From contig JALIHJ010000040.1 in the NCBI GenBank assembly GCA_022984795.1, positions 186,001 to 250,000 on the forward strand: 64,000 bases of DNA. Direction: 5' to 3'. Positions 9,016 through 20,273 of the stretch are shown piece by piece. The DNA comes from Fabrea salina (Eukaryota; Ciliophora; Heterotrichea; Heterotrichida; Fabreidae). Every line of letters begins with the position of its first letter. Position 1 is the stretch's first letter. The translations under genes and the position numbers were made by a program. The notes under the pieces were generated by a model. That model ran no database searches and was not told where the DNA came from. It worked only from the letters and a program-made list of their open reading frames with translations.

Positions 9016-11142
9016 ATGGCACGGCAGTCAGCCCAAATCATAACCTTTGAAGGAGAGTACAACCACGACTCCAAAGAGTTCCTCCAGAACTCAAACCTTG
9101 AAGGCACTGACTACCACACAGTTTCAATAATTGGGTGTCAGTCAACAGGCAAGTCAACTTTGTTGAACATGCTGTTTGGAACAACCTTTGACACGCTTGA
9201 CGCTTTGCAAGGCAGAAACCAAACTACCAAAGGAATCCACCTTTCGTGCAACCCTAACTACAAAACAGTAGTTATTGACATCGAAGGCACTGACTCCCAG
9301 GTGAGAGGAGACGATGGCGCAGCTTTCGAACACATGTCGGCGCTTTTTGCTTTGGCCGTAAGTGAAGTTTTGATGGTCAACATGTGGACTAGCGAGATAG
9401 GCAGGTACAAAGCTGCCAGTGTAGGGTTGCTCAAAACTATTTTTGAAGTGAACCTGAAACTGTTCAACCAAGACGCCAAGAAAAGGATTCTGTTTGTGTT
9501 GAGGGACTTTAACAGTGAGTCCAACAATTTAGCAAAGCTGAAGCAACAGATCTCAGCAACTATGGAAGACTTGTGGGGCAAGATCAAAAAGCCTTCTTCC
9601 CACGCTTTGCTTACAGTGTTTGACTGCTTTGAGTTCGAGTTCATGACTATTGCAGTCAAAGACTTCAAGCCCGAAGAGTTCAAAAGTGACATTGACGAGT
9701 TGCGGAACAGGTTCACTGACCCTGAAAGAATGGACTTTTTGTTTAGGAACAAAGAAACTGACGTTCCTGTTGACGGGCTATCTTTGTACTTGTCCGAAAT
9801 ATGGAACGTAATTCAGAGCGACAAAGACATCAACATTCCTTCTCAAAAAGAAATGCTGTCTACTCTTAGGTGCAACGAACTCAAAGCTGAAGCACTCCAA
9901 AGCTTCACAGAAAGTTCAGCTGAACTCAAAAAAAAGGCTGGCAAAGAACTCATTGGAGACTTTGCGTCTCAGTTCCAAGAGAAAATCAAGGCTTCTTTAG
10001 AACAGTATGACGAGCACGGAAAAGAGTACCTAGAAAGTGTCTACGAAAGCACTAAAGACGAACTGCTTTCTCTGATGCTGGACCAAATCAAAGACCTTTT
10101 CTACGGGCAAATGCGACTTTTAGTTCAGAACTGCTCTGAAAAGTTCAAAACCCAAGTCAACAAAAAATTCCCTAAAGACTTAGCTGTAGAGAACTTCCAA
10201 AGCCTTTTAAGCGAGTCTATAAACGAAGTGAACCAAGAATTCTTAAAAGTAACCAAAAACACTATAATTGAACAAAGCAACTGGGACGCAGCTGAGTTCG
10301 AAGAACAACTTGAAAAACTCCTCAGTGAAAAAATAGACTCTGAAAAAGAAAAGCAAATGACTCTACTCAACAAAGAAATCGAAAGGAGCTTCAGTGGGAA
10401 GTTCTCGACTGCCTTCAACAAAATACTCCAAAACGGACACGACTGTAGTATGTGGGAAAACATTTATAACCTGCAACTAGAAACTATGGGACCCTTAGAA
10501 CAAAGAATCCAAAAAGTACTTAAAGGCCACGGCTGTGACCACTCCCAAATAGACAAAGCCATTTCACAAGCCCGGAAGAAGTTCATTGAGTCCATAAAAA
10601 CCAAAATGCGGAAGTTCGTAAACAACATGACAGACCACTTAACGAAAAGGTTCAACTTATTGTTCCTCAAAGACGAAAGAGGCATTCCTAGGGACTGGAA
10701 AAACACCAACATTGAAGAAGTCTACACTGAAGCTAAAGAAACTACTATTTTGATGCTAGACAACTTCAGACACTTCAACCTTTCTTTAGACTGGGAAGAT
10801 TCTGAGATCATCATTGACCACGAAGAAATTGTTTCCGAATCGGAATATGAGTTAGTTAAAGACAACTTTTTGAAGAACGCAGAAATGGCTTACAAAGACG
10901 CAGTGCAACTCAAAGAGTACGGGTTCGCTATGAACGGAATGCCTAAGTGGTACTTGATTCTGCTGCTGATTCTTGGGTGGAATGAGTTCATGTGGGTTTT
11001 GAAAAGTCCGTTTATCATGTATCCTTTGTTGCTCATTGCATCTGTGGTAGCACTGATGTTTTCAATGGGTATGGGAGCAGTGCCTAAGCTCTTTTTCAGG
11101 CTTTTTTGGGATAAACTATCTCTATTTGACTTCTTAAGGTAA
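9016..11142 (+). CDS. RHD3/Sey1-type dynamin-like GTPase (ER fusion)
   Basis: 708 residues. The GTPase domain has the P-loop GCQSTGKS at 40-47, GRNQTTKGIHL (switch I), DIEGTDSQVRGDD at about 88-100 (DxEG G3) and the RD motif in LFVLRDF at about 163 in place of NKxD, a signature of the Sey1/RHD3/atlastin superfamily. A long helical stalk follows, then a C-terminal hydrophobic hairpin (about 650-695, around WYLILLLILGWNEF and YPLLLIASVVALMF). Family members fuse ER tubules. The ATG at 9003 gives a stop within three codons, so the start is 9016, preceded by TTATAA. Confidence 0.93.
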   Translation: MARQSAQIITFEGEYNHDSKEFLQNSNLEGTDYHTVSIIGCQSTGKSTLLNMLFGTTFDTLDALQGRNQTTKGIHLSCNPNYKTVVIDIEGTDSQVRGDDGAAFEHMSALFALAVSEVLMVNMWTSEIGRYKAASVGLLKTIFEVNLKLFNQDAKKRILFVLRDFNSESNNLAKLKQQISATMEDLWGKIKKPSSHALLTVFDCFEFEFMTIAVKDFKPEEFKSDIDELRNRFTDPERMDFLFRNKETDVPVDGLSLYLSEIWNVIQSDKDINIPSQKEMLSTLRCNELKAEALQSFTESSAELKKKAGKELIGDFASQFQEKIKASLEQYDEHGKEYLESVYESTKDELLSLMLDQIKDLFYGQMRLLVQNCSEKFKTQVNKKFPKDLAVENFQSLLSESINEVNQEFLKVTKNTIIEQSNWDAAEFEEQLEKLLSEKIDSEKEKQMTLLNKEIERSFSGKFSTAFNKILQNGHDCSMWENIYNLQLETMGPLEQRIQKVLKGHGCDHSQIDKAISQARKKFIESIKTKMRKFVNNMTDHLTKRFNLLFLKDERGIPRDWKNTNIEEVYTEAKETTILMLDNFRHFNLSLDWEDSEIIIDHEEIVSESEYELVKDNFLKNAEMAYKDAVQLKEYGFAMNGMPKWYLILLLILGWNEFMWVLKSPFIMYPLLLIASVVALMFSMGMGAVPKLFFRLFWDKLSLFDFLR

Positions 11143-11153
11143 TAACTTTATAA

Positions 11154-12776
11154 ATGAACAGTGAATTCATTAATGAGTTTAAGGGTGCTTCAGAAGAACT
11201 CACTCAAATACTGCTTAAAGAACAAGTAACTATTGAAGAAGTGCTGGACTTTGAAGACCTTTTGCAAGAACTTAAGTTCGGCCACCCTAAGCTAATACAA
11301 TAGTAAGCTCTACTTAGTTTATCCAAAGACAAACTACTCCAGCTTCTGGACTTAGTCACTGAGTTCCCCTCTGAAAGCTTAGGCTTTAAAAGGGCTTACA
11401 AGTACCCCTTTGTTGCTTCACAGGTTCTATCTTTTCCAGAGCCGTCTGTTCAGAACTTGTTCTTTGCACACAGAGACTTGCTTACTAAGCTGTTGGGAGT
11501 GCTTTACCTTGAAGAGTTAAACGAAACTATAGCAGGTTACGTTGTGCAGGTTGCAGAGAGTCTTCTGAAGTTTAACCCAGGAACGTTCTGCAGCTTTGTG
11601 TACCAAAACAGTTTGGGAGAAAGGATGCTTTGGCACCTACACAACAGTTCAGTTGCTGAACTACTTCTGCAGTTCTTAGTTTCGGAAGCTGAAGTCAAAG
11701 AAAGGTCCAAAATCCTCAACCTCTTAGTAAAACAACTCAGGAACTCCAAAGACTTCATTGCTAAGAACGCAAGTTTTATACTCTGTGAAATCATTCACCA
11801 GATAGGAAACATTTCTTCTTGGGAAATCCTTATCAGTGAGTTTATGCAGAGTGTAGATTTTGTTTTTGAGTGCTTTTTTGAAGAAAGTAACACTGAAGCT
11901 TTAGAAGTTTTAAAGGCTCTACTAACTTCTCCCAGCAGAGGAGACATTTTTAAATCTGAAAGAGTTTCTCAAGTGTTTGTTCAGAAGTTACTTGAAGCTT
12001 TGCCAGTGTTCAAACAAGAACTACTTAAACCTGGAAACTCTTTGGAACAACCCACAGGGACAATTGAAGCCTTGGGAAAAGCCAAACTTCAAATTGTTGA
12101 AATTATAAGTCACTCCCTTCAACTAGGGATTCCAGAGCTAAGCACCCAGATTTCCAAACTGGGCTTTTTTGATTTGTTGGCAGACTTGCTTGAAAGGTTC
12201 AAACTTAACTCATTTCTCCACAACGTAGTTCTTAGTTGTGTTGTTGGTCTGTTCAGTCAAGAAGCCAATACCCTTAAGCTAGAGTTTTGCTCTAGTAAGT
12301 TTTTCAGAAACTTAATCCATGAAACTCCACAAAGCACCTTAAGAGGGCACTTCCTTAAGATCAGCAATGCTATAATCAAAGAGTCACAAACTAACCCTCA
12401 AGTCAAGCAGGCAATACAGACTCAGGAGTGGGAAGCCTTCCAAACCCAGTTTGTAGAGCCTAACAACCAACTTGAAGAAAGACACTTAGGAGGTAGTCCA
12501 CCCAAAGACTTTGGAATGAATTCTTTAAATGAAACTAAACTTTCTTCACATTCTAACTACACACAAGAGACCCAGAAAATTGAAGAAGAGCTTCCAGAAG
12601 ACTTTAAACACTCTTTTGACTCTACCACTCCTAAAATCATCCAGAATTCTTTATTTGCCAGACAGCGTTTGCTGGGTTTCGATAGTGACTTACAAAAACG
12701 CACAGTTCACGACTTTAAGCATGTGAACTACTGGAAACTTCCTATTGATCTGGGGCAACTAGAAAATCTTGAATAA
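11154..12776 (+). CDS. SAPS-domain PP6 regulatory subunit
   Basis: A first exon (MNSEFINEFKGASEEL...) joins through a 15-nt intron to give about 535 residues. It matches the SAPS family: TIEEVLDFEDLLQELKFGHPKLIQYL, then KYPFVASQVLSFP and LLTKLLGVLYLEELNETIAGY, followed by HEAT-like helices to about residue 430 and a disordered tail. SAPS proteins (yeast Sit4-associated, animal PPP6R) bind the PP6/Sit4 catalytic subunit and set substrate choice. The start follows TTTATAA directly, 11 nt after the preceding stop. Confidence 0.88.
11303..11317 (+). other. 15-nt intron (SAPS gene)
   Basis: Reads gtaagctctacttag with A at position 10. Splicing joins TA|T TTA and yields the conserved HPKLIQYLSKDKLLQLL. 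Confidence 0.92.
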
Positions 12777-12846
12777 TTAAGAACATGTGATTTGTAAGCT
12801 TTGATTCTTTTAATAATAGGTTTAATACATCTTAAACGCTTAATAA

Positions 12847-15800
12847 ATGGACGGCGAAACTAAAAAGGAGTCAAAAAAGGGCTTCTTAAGATTTCTTCAG
12901 CCACTACAAGCACGTGTTTGTGTACTTGCGGTTTTCTAACAAAGGTTTTTCAAAAAAGGCCTTGTTTTGGGTCAACTTAATTCAAACATTCCAAATCTTT
13001 GCTGTACTAGTTCCTTACCAGGAGGAATCAGGACTTCCTTGGTGCTTCAAGTACTTGGGTTCCTTGTGGAAAATGATTAAAATAGCTTGCAAGCCTAGCA
13101 TTCTAGTTGAAATGATGGGCATCCACCCCATATTCTTGTCAATAGCGGCAATGCCTTACTGGGGAGTGTATGCTTTCTGCTACTGGAAGCTAGTTGGTGA
13201 GTTTTACGAAACTGATGCCTACGACTTCAGGAACTTAATTTCTAGTTCCGAAGGCAAGCAACTGCTTAGACTCAGAAGGCTCATGGAAATGGCTTACAGC
13301 AAGGTTTTTTTAATTCCGGTTTTTTACAGTCTATTTGAGAACTTTAAAGTACTTATGGAGGGTGCAAGTCCTTTTTCGTTCCATGTAGACTTAGCTATTT
13401 TCCTAGTGTCAGTTTTTTGTCACTTTCTAGTGCTGGTTCTAGACGAGGTCTTTTTAAAGGACGTGGACTGGAATTCAAAGCAAGTTGAAAGTGTTTCTAA
13501 CCCCAGTGCTTTGTTTGGAAAGTACGCGTTTGTGTTTTTACTTATATTTCAAGACCTTTTCTTTGACTCAGAAGAGTTCCTTGTGAGGAGACTTTTGGTA
13601 ACTAGTGGTTTGGGAGTTGTGTACTGCTTGGACTTTTTGGGCAAAAGGCCTTACCACTTAGGAGTGCTTAACTTCTTTGAAGTAGTTAAGTCCCAACTTG
13701 TAGTGGCTTTTGGAGCCATTGGAGTTATTTCTTACTTGTTGGGCTTTGAACAGTCCAATGTGTTTGGGCCTTTGGGGTTACTGCTCACTTTTCCCATTCT
13801 GCTTGTGCTCTCTAAAGAACACCTTAAAAAACTAGAAGCAAAGGTAGATCAAAAAGAACCTTCAAACATCTACCAAGTTGAGCACTGCATTAGACACTAC
13901 TTAAACACTGAGTTCAGTGAAAGACTTCAGAAGTCAGAATCCAAGAAACTCGACGAAATGCTTAAACAAGCCCTGAAAAGATACAAAAGCAACCCTATCA
14001 TTTATATCTGGCTAATCAACTACCTGAAGCAGTACGAATCAGACAAAGACTACATCAAGCAACTTTTAGCTGCAGCTTACAAACTGGACCTTGGGTTGTT
14101 AAGTAAGGTGATGGTGTTCCACTGTGAAGTGGACATTGGGACTTGGTTGAGCAAAAACAAAGAAGAAAAGGAAATGATAGAGTTCATTTCTATAGACGCC
14201 AAAACCAAGCAAGTCTTGAAACTTGACCAAAAAGTGTCTATGCAGTTAGCTGAGTTGCTAGAAAAAAGGGAAAAGAAACTAGTCACTTTTAAAAACTTCA
14301 CTAACGAACTTTTTAGAATCATGAGGAGAATTCACAAGTGCGAAAAGAACTATAGGGAGCTAACTAAAAAGGACATTTGCAAAGCCTTTCCTTTTATCTT
14401 TGAGAACTTTGAAGGCTTTTTAAGCTGTGTGCTGGGAAAAAGCAACTTGGCTGACTTGGGGTCCCAAAGAAAGCAGGCCGAAGACAACTTAAAGTTAAGA
14501 CGCAGAAACAACGAAGACATTCTTTTCATCGACAGAGAAAACTTCTTTGTTAAAGTGAGTTTGGAAAGACATAACTTGGGGAAAATAGTTTACTGCAGAA
14601 ATGCAAACGTACTGGGGTTCACACAAACTGACTTGATGCTTGAAGAGTACAAAAAACTAGTGCCAGAACCGTTGAGGAGACACCACTACAGGTGGTACAG
14701 TAGAATTGAGAACTACAGACACAAGCACGTGCTGTACAAAGGGATCCACTCAGTGTTTAGCTTAAACAGAGAAGGGTTCCTTATGACAGTGGACTGGAAA
14801 GTAAGGCTTTGTGTGGACACTGACAAAAAACTCTACGTGTTGGTAACTATTAAGCCCAACGAAAAGTTTGTGGACTTTGCTTTGTTTGACTACGAAGACT
14901 ACCGAGTCACAGCCGTAACTGGGGGTTTCAGAAGGTTCCTAATTGAAGAACTGGGTTTTGCCCACGAGTACCAGAACTTGTTTGAAGCATACGGAGTGAG
15001 CAAAGACATGGAAGACTCCCAAGAAGTGGTTAGGCACACCACAGTGATTGGCGAGGTTATGAGCATAAGAGTAGACACTGTGATGATTTACGGAATGCAC
15101 CCTTTGAAGATATTTGGACTCTACAGACTCGAAAACGGAGAGTGGGTTAACTCAGACTACTGCTCAGACCCAAATGTTGAGAGGAAGAAAGGAAGGTGTC
15201 TGTACGAAGCTAAAAAAGTAGAGAGCGAAAGCTTTGTAATGGAGAGCATGCAAGGAAAGTCCAAGATTGATGAAGTCTACGAAGAAGACGAAGAAGCTGA
15301 AACTGACCGACAACTCGTAGAAAGAACTGACTTCAAAGAGTCTTCTATGGGAAGCAGTTCCCGGAAAGACAACGAAGCAGACTTAGAAGTGCTGCTAGAC
15401 TCCATGAAGAGAAAGGCCTTTATGCTGCGAGTGGTCTTTTTAGCAATGGTTGTTTTTTCGTTTGGGCAGTTGTTTGTGTCGTACATCATGATGAATAACG
15501 ACACTAGCAAAATAGAAGCAGAACTAGAAAACCTAAAAGGAGAAAAACTAGCTAGTATAATGGATGCTGCCATTTTAACAAGGAACCACCAACTAGGATT
15601 CTCAGGGTACCAAAACATCTACCCTGAAGCAGAAGTTAAACAGCACCTACAAACAGTTTATGATAGGCTCAGAGCATGCTCTGAAGCCTTTTTTGACGAT
15701 GCTTTGGATATAGAGTCAGAGTACTTCAACAACCTTATCACTCAAAGAAACATGATTTGGGTTAGCAGTGACAATGGAGTAGTTTCTGAACAAAGAATGG

Positions 15801-17011
15801 GCTTGATGAGCATCAACCAAAAAATAGTCCAAAACCTTCAGTCTATAGTACTTTCAGACTCACTCAGTACAACTGACGACAAGTTCATTGAGTTGTACTT
15901 AAATTGTCCTAATACTGCACTAAAACAAGTAAACTCCACTATGCTGCCTTACTTAGACTTAAAAGCAAAGGTAAGCAAGGTGCAAATTGAAAAGTCACTT
16001 TACTACATACTGCCTTCTGCGGCAGCACTGTACTTTCTAGTTATACTCTACTTCGTGTGGTTAGTTCGTAACTTTGAACAAGTAAGAAAGAAGTTGTGGG
16101 AGCCCGTGCTTAAGGTTCCAGTAATCTACTTTTCAGAAGCCAAAAGCTTACTGCTGCAAAGGATCCAAGAAAGTTTCGACCCTGATGCCTTTTTAGAAAC
16201 CAAAACCAAGGGCGAAGAAGCCTTTAACTACCAAATGCACTCAACTATGAAGGTTCTAATTGGGGTGTTTTGCTCAACACTGGTTCTTCTGGGAGTGGGG
16301 TGTTTCTTGTTTTACATTGAGTTTTACAAGGTTGTGGAGCATAACATCCTGGAAATGCCTTTTAAAATGAACCAAGTAAGTCTTATGATGACTGAAATGA
16401 AAGAAGTTAACTTTTGGCTCAAAGAAGTTTCTTTGGAGTCACAAAACACACAGAGCTACAGGTACTTTAACTCTCCTGAACTCGAGTTTGACTTAGCTAT
16501 GCAGAAACTTAACTACTGGAAAAACTATGTCTTAACTGAGCAGTTCTTAAAACTGAATTCTGACCCCAAAATAAAAGCCTTGATATTTGAAAACGGCTGC
16601 TTTGAGACTGAGTGCAACAAGTACCTGCACGAAGGAGTGTATCCAGGACTAAACGAGTTCCAAAGATCAGCAAAGGACCTAAAGAACCAAATGCTTGGAG
16701 GAAAGCAGTTCAGTGAACTCAGTCGAGAACTCCACACTCTGGAAGAACTCCACTGGTCCCTTTCCAGTTCACTCAACCACTACCTAGAACTATTTGTCCA
16801 AAACATACACCAAGAAGTAGAAAGTGCTTTTAGTCTAGTTCTAGCATTAATAGCAACTTTAACTGCATTCCAAGTTCTGTTCTACATAGCATTCACCCAC
16901 AAAAAGGTCACTCTCTGCTATAAGACTCTATCTAACGAAAGTTACTTCGTTCTCATAGTCAGAAGAATGAGTCATGACTACAGGAACTACAACAGGAAGA
17001 TATCCAACTAA
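12847..17011 (+). CDS. Large multi-membrane PAS-like protein (TmcB-type)
   Basis: About 1,387 residues if the short N-terminus MDGETKKESKKGFLRF is joined to the long frame; the two lie in different frames and the length has one base too many, with a TTT at 12892-12894 the likely site. No GT-AG intron can bridge it. The long frame has about eight N-terminal hydrophobic segments (to ~300), helical repeats, a PAS-like central region (about 560-700, VPEPLRRHHYRWYSRIENYR), a cytoplasmic acidic linker, and more membrane segments towards the C-terminus. This matches the ciliate family labelled tiny-macrocysts B-like. Function is unknown; sensing is inferred from the PAS-like domain. Confidence 0.75.
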
Positions 17012-17133
17012 ATCCAAACTTTCTCTAATAAAATTCCTTAGAGTATGGTTAGCTCAATGGTGTTTTCTAAGCAATCTTAAGTCCTAGAGACCACAACAGT
17101 AGCCCAAGTTCCAGTTTGCAATAATAATAATTT
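17012..17133. other. 122-nt intergenic gap
   Basis: No gene is seen here. The stretch ggttagctcaatggt resembles a tRNA D-arm but no acceptor or T stem pairs with it. Tandem AAT triplets precede the next ATG. Confidence 0.3.
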
Positions 17134-17988
17134 ATGGAAATAAAAGTCAGACGCAACGGATTCCAAAGAGGACCTCACACTCTTCAGCTTTTGAGTTGGG
17201 TAATTACAGCATTCAACTTACTAGTTGCCTTGGTTGTGTTGATTCCTCCTTTGTCACTGACTTTCAAGGTAATTTTTTGTATTTTGTTTTTCAGCAGCAA
17301 AGTTTTAGTGGTACTCTACGGCTACCAAACCACAGTTAGTGACCCAACTGACCCAGTCTCTACCGCCCACAAAAAAGCAATACAAGAAGGAGTTGAATTC
17401 CAAAACCCACAAGAAACTACCTGCACAATATGCGATGTTTATGTAAGTCCTGACAGTAAACACTGTGCCCAGTGCAACAGATGCGTTAACAAGTTTGACC
17501 ACCACTGCAAGTGGCTAAACAACTGCATAGGGAAGCAAAATTATAGAAAGTTTGTAATCCTTATTTTTTCTCAGCAAATAAACTTACTTGTGTTACTTAG
17601 TTTCACTATTTACTACTTGTGTCTTTACTACGAGAACTACTCTGAGTTCCAAGCCAAAAGTCACTTACTTAGTAGTGACTTGTCTATTGTGCTGCTTTGG
17701 GTGTCTAGTTTGGAGGCTTTTCTGTTCTGTGTAGCTATTTCTAACCTAATAGGACTCCACATCTGGCTTCGGTGCAAAGGCCTCACTACTTTTGAGTACA
17801 TTATCAGGAACCGCAAATCCAAAACCAGGTCTCAAGAAAACCCTCCAGAAAACAACTTAAGTTTCCAGCAAAAGCCCAAACTCGCCTCCCAAACAGTTCC
17901 TGAGTACCTTGAAAACCCCCAACAACCAGAACTCTCCCAAATTATCAGCAGCGGAACCTCGCCTTCAAAAACATTAGAGCTGCAGTAA
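17134..17988 (+). CDS. DHHC palmitoyltransferase
   Basis: 284 residues with two N-terminal membrane segments (about 20-65), a zinc-binding Cys-rich domain with CTIC...HCAQCNRCVNKF, the catalytic DHHC at 122-125 followed by KWLNNCIGKQNYRKF, and two further membrane segments (about 140-165 and 185-210). The order is typical of 4-TM S-acyltransferases that attach palmitate to cytosolic cysteines. The cytosolic tail is Pro/Gln-rich. A link to the MGC-type acylated proteins encoded nearby is possible but unproven. Confidence 0.95.
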   Translation: MEIKVRRNGFQRGPHTLQLLSWVITAFNLLVALVVLIPPLSLTFKVIFCILFFSSKVLVVLYGYQTTVSDPTDPVSTAHKKAIQEGVEFQNPQETTCTICDVYVSPDSKHCAQCNRCVNKFDHHCKWLNNCIGKQNYRKFVILIFSQQINLLVLLSFTIYYLCLYYENYSEFQAKSHLLSSDLSIVLLWVSSLEAFLFCVAISNLIGLHIWLRCKGLTTFEYIIRNRKSKTRSQENPPENNLSFQQKPKLASQTVPEYLENPQQPELSQIISSGTSPSKTLELQ

Positions 17989-18001
17989 TCATAAATCTTA
18001 A

Positions 18002-19051
18002 ATGGAAGTACTAGTAGGCGCTATTAAAATTACAGATGGACTGTTCATTGGGGACGAATTTGCAGCCCAGGATCTTGAGTTCATCGTGGCAAACAAGGTG
18101 ACACACGTGATAAATTGCTCTGCGCGGCAAGTTCCGAATCACTGGGAGCCTATAGGAGTAAAGTACCTTTCTTTTGCTTGGCTGGACCATGACTCCCAAA
18201 TAATACTTGACTCCGGAGACAAAAACTTTTTAGCAATTTGCAAGTTCTTGAAACTAGCTCTGCGCAATGGCGAAAGTGTTCTGGTGCACTCTGTTCGCGG
18301 AGTTTCGAGGTCAGTCTGTGTAGTTGCAGCTTACCTCATGAAACGGTTTAGTTGGGGCTTGTATAAAGCCTTAGAGTTTATAGGCTCAAGAAGACCAGAT
18401 ATTGACCTTAAGCCAGGGTTTGTGAACCAACTAAGTAACTTTGAAGGAAGACTTAGCAAAACAAGGACCCTCACATCGACCTGGCAAAGACACTCCGAAG
18501 ACTCGGAGGAACAAGTCCTTTCAAATACTTTTTTGAACTCAAGGATAAACGAAACTGCTGACTACGAAGGAACTTACAACGGGGTCCACAACCAAAGACT
18601 GCAGTGGCTTGAAGGGGACTCGAATGAACACCACCTCAAAAGCAAAAACAAAGTAGAAGACGGCTACGTGGTTCTGAAGTCCTGTGTTAAAGGAGGAACT
18701 GAACAAGCAATAGTTCCTTTAGACAGAAGCAAGTCTTCCAGAACTAAGTACGGAGGGCTACTAGGCAGGCAGCAAGAAAACAGCAGACAAAGAATTCCAA
18801 CCAAACAAGAAACTCCAAGGAGCTCCCGTCCCCTCAGTGCTTCCAAAAGAGAGCCTGCAAAGCCCAACCGACCTCAGGAGTCAAGTAGGAACCCACTAGA
18901 AATACAGACTATTCGCATCCAGAAAAAAGAACAACCTAAAACCTCTAAAAGACCTAACACTGCTCCTAATAAAAGAGCTTCTGCAAGAGCCCCAGTTAGA
19001 ACAAAGAAGTCCAAACCTACTTCAATTCCAACCCTTAAAAAGTTTAAATAA
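18002..19051 (+). CDS. DUSP-fold pseudophosphatase (Cys to Ser)
   Basis: 349 residues. Residues 1-150 form a dual-specificity phosphatase fold: DGLFIGDEFAAQDLEF, VTHVINCSA, a general-acid-region AWLDHD, then the P-loop VHSVRGVSRS. The invariant nucleophilic Cys of HCxxGxxRS is Ser97 here (codon TCT at 18290-18292), while Arg103 and Ser104 remain. That predicts no phosphatase activity but retained phosphoprotein binding, as in STYX-like proteins. The C-terminal 200 residues are basic and disordered. It starts 13 nt after the DHHC gene. Confidence 0.85.
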   Translation: MEVLVGAIKITDGLFIGDEFAAQDLEFIVANKVTHVINCSARQVPNHWEPIGVKYLSFAWLDHDSQIILDSGDKNFLAICKFLKLALRNGESVLVHSVRGVSRSVCVVAAYLMKRFSWGLYKALEFIGSRRPDIDLKPGFVNQLSNFEGRLSKTRTLTSTWQRHSEDSEEQVLSNTFLNSRINETADYEGTYNGVHNQRLQWLEGDSNEHHLKSKNKVEDGYVVLKSCVKGGTEQAIVPLDRSKSSRTKYGGLLGRQQENSRQRIPTKQETPRSSRPLSASKREPAKPNRPQESSRNPLEIQTIRIQKKEQPKTSKRPNTAPNKRASARAPVRTKKSKPTSIPTLKKFK

Positions 19052-19219
19052 CCATATGTAACACTTGCCCTTTTAATTTCTTCAACAAATTTTCAACAAA
19101 AAAATAGGCTAGATTTAACTGCGAGTCAAGCCAAGTAGACTCCAGGGACTCTGCACAGAAGTTCTAGAAACTTAAAGCTAGTTAATTAGGTGCTCTAAGA
19201 TATGTCATCTATAAACAAA

Positions 19220-20272
19220 ATGGGATGTTCTTGTACCAAAGACGAACGCAAAGAGTCTTTCCAACTCAGAAATATTGTGCAAAAGGGCATAAAAAGCAAT
19301 AGTGCTCGTGATTTGCAAAAGATCGTGCATGGGCTGCAAAGTTCCTTTCTTCAAAGGATCAACGAACCCTTTACTCAAATAGACAACGTGCCACTGAACC
19401 CACTTGCCTATGCAATATGGAATGGAAAAGTTAGCAGCTTCAAGTACCTGCACTCACAGGGTGCATGTCCGCTCGAAATGGAAAGGCAACTGTCAAACTA
19501 CGGACTCTCAGGACTTGGGTTACTTTGTAAAGCTGGAAACCTAGAAGTCCTTCAAGTGTACTTGCCTATTTGGCTTGACTTGGATTTTTATGAAGTTAAA
19601 GACTTTACCATTGACTTCGAAGAAGAACCCTTCACTCCCAAGTCGTCTACTTACACAGCTGTCCAGTTAGCTGCTGCTGAAGGGCATATACACATAATTG
19701 ATTTTTTTCAGAAATTCTTCAAAAATACAAAACCTCCCCTTGAGTGCGATGTACATTACGTAAACGAAACTACTGGCGACAACTGTGCTTTGATTGCTTG
19801 CATGAAGGGCAACTACACTGTGGTGAGGTACTTGCACGAAAAGTGCCAGGCAGACTTCCACCTTAAAAACTGCCGCAACGAAAGTGCTATTCAGGTTGCT
19901 GCTGCTGCCAGTAAGCACTCTGACCGAGGAAGTTACTTTGAAATAATTAAGTACCTTGTAGACACTGTAAAGGTAGACCTGGTTTACCAGTACGAAGAAA
20001 CTTTGCTACTGACTGATAGCATGGAAATACTTAACTTAATTGAAAGGAGACTTGAGCGTTCTGGAATCGAGATTACAAAACTGGAAGTGGAACTGAGTAA
20101 CCGACTAGAAGTTCTTAGAAAACCCAGACAAAAAGAAGAAGAAGTTGAGTTAGTTCTGGACCAAATCAAAAACGAAGTCCTTTGCGAAAGCTTCATAAGT
20201 GAAATCTCAAGTGCTGACTCCAAAAACGGAACTCCTTTCAGCAGCATTTTGGAGAACATAAGTTATTTATAA
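19220..20272 (+). CDS. Acylated ankyrin-repeat protein
   Basis: The start chosen is the second in-frame ATG, giving MGCSCTKDERK; the first (19202) would add six residues and bury the motif, and TATAAAC lies between the two. Gly2 with Cys3 and Cys5 predicts myristoylation plus palmitoylation. The ~350-residue protein carries ankyrin-like helices, for example NPLAYAIWNGKVSSFKYLHS, TAVQLAAAEGHIHIIDFFQ, NCALIACMKGNYTVVRYLHE and ESAIQVAAAAS, followed by a helical C-terminus. A membrane-anchored scaffold is the likely role. Its stop is one base from that of the convergent large gene. Confidence 0.8.
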   Translation: MGCSCTKDERKESFQLRNIVQKGIKSNSARDLQKIVHGLQSSFLQRINEPFTQIDNVPLNPLAYAIWNGKVSSFKYLHSQGACPLEMERQLSNYGLSGLGLLCKAGNLEVLQVYLPIWLDLDFYEVKDFTIDFEEEPFTPKSSTYTAVQLAAAEGHIHIIDFFQKFFKNTKPPLECDVHYVNETTGDNCALIACMKGNYTVVRYLHEKCQADFHLKNCRNESAIQVAAAASKHSDRGSYFEIIKYLVDTVKVDLVYQYEETLLLTDSMEILNLIERRLERSGIEITKLEVELSNRLEVLRKPRQKEEEVELVLDQIKNEVLCESFISEISSADSKNGTPFSSILENISYL

Positions 20273-20273
20273 A

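Noticed and set aside
17053-17110. tRNA-like stretch with ggttagctcaatggt
   Set aside because: The D-arm resemblance is not backed by pairing acceptor, anticodon or T stems, and no CCA-proximal fold could be drawn.
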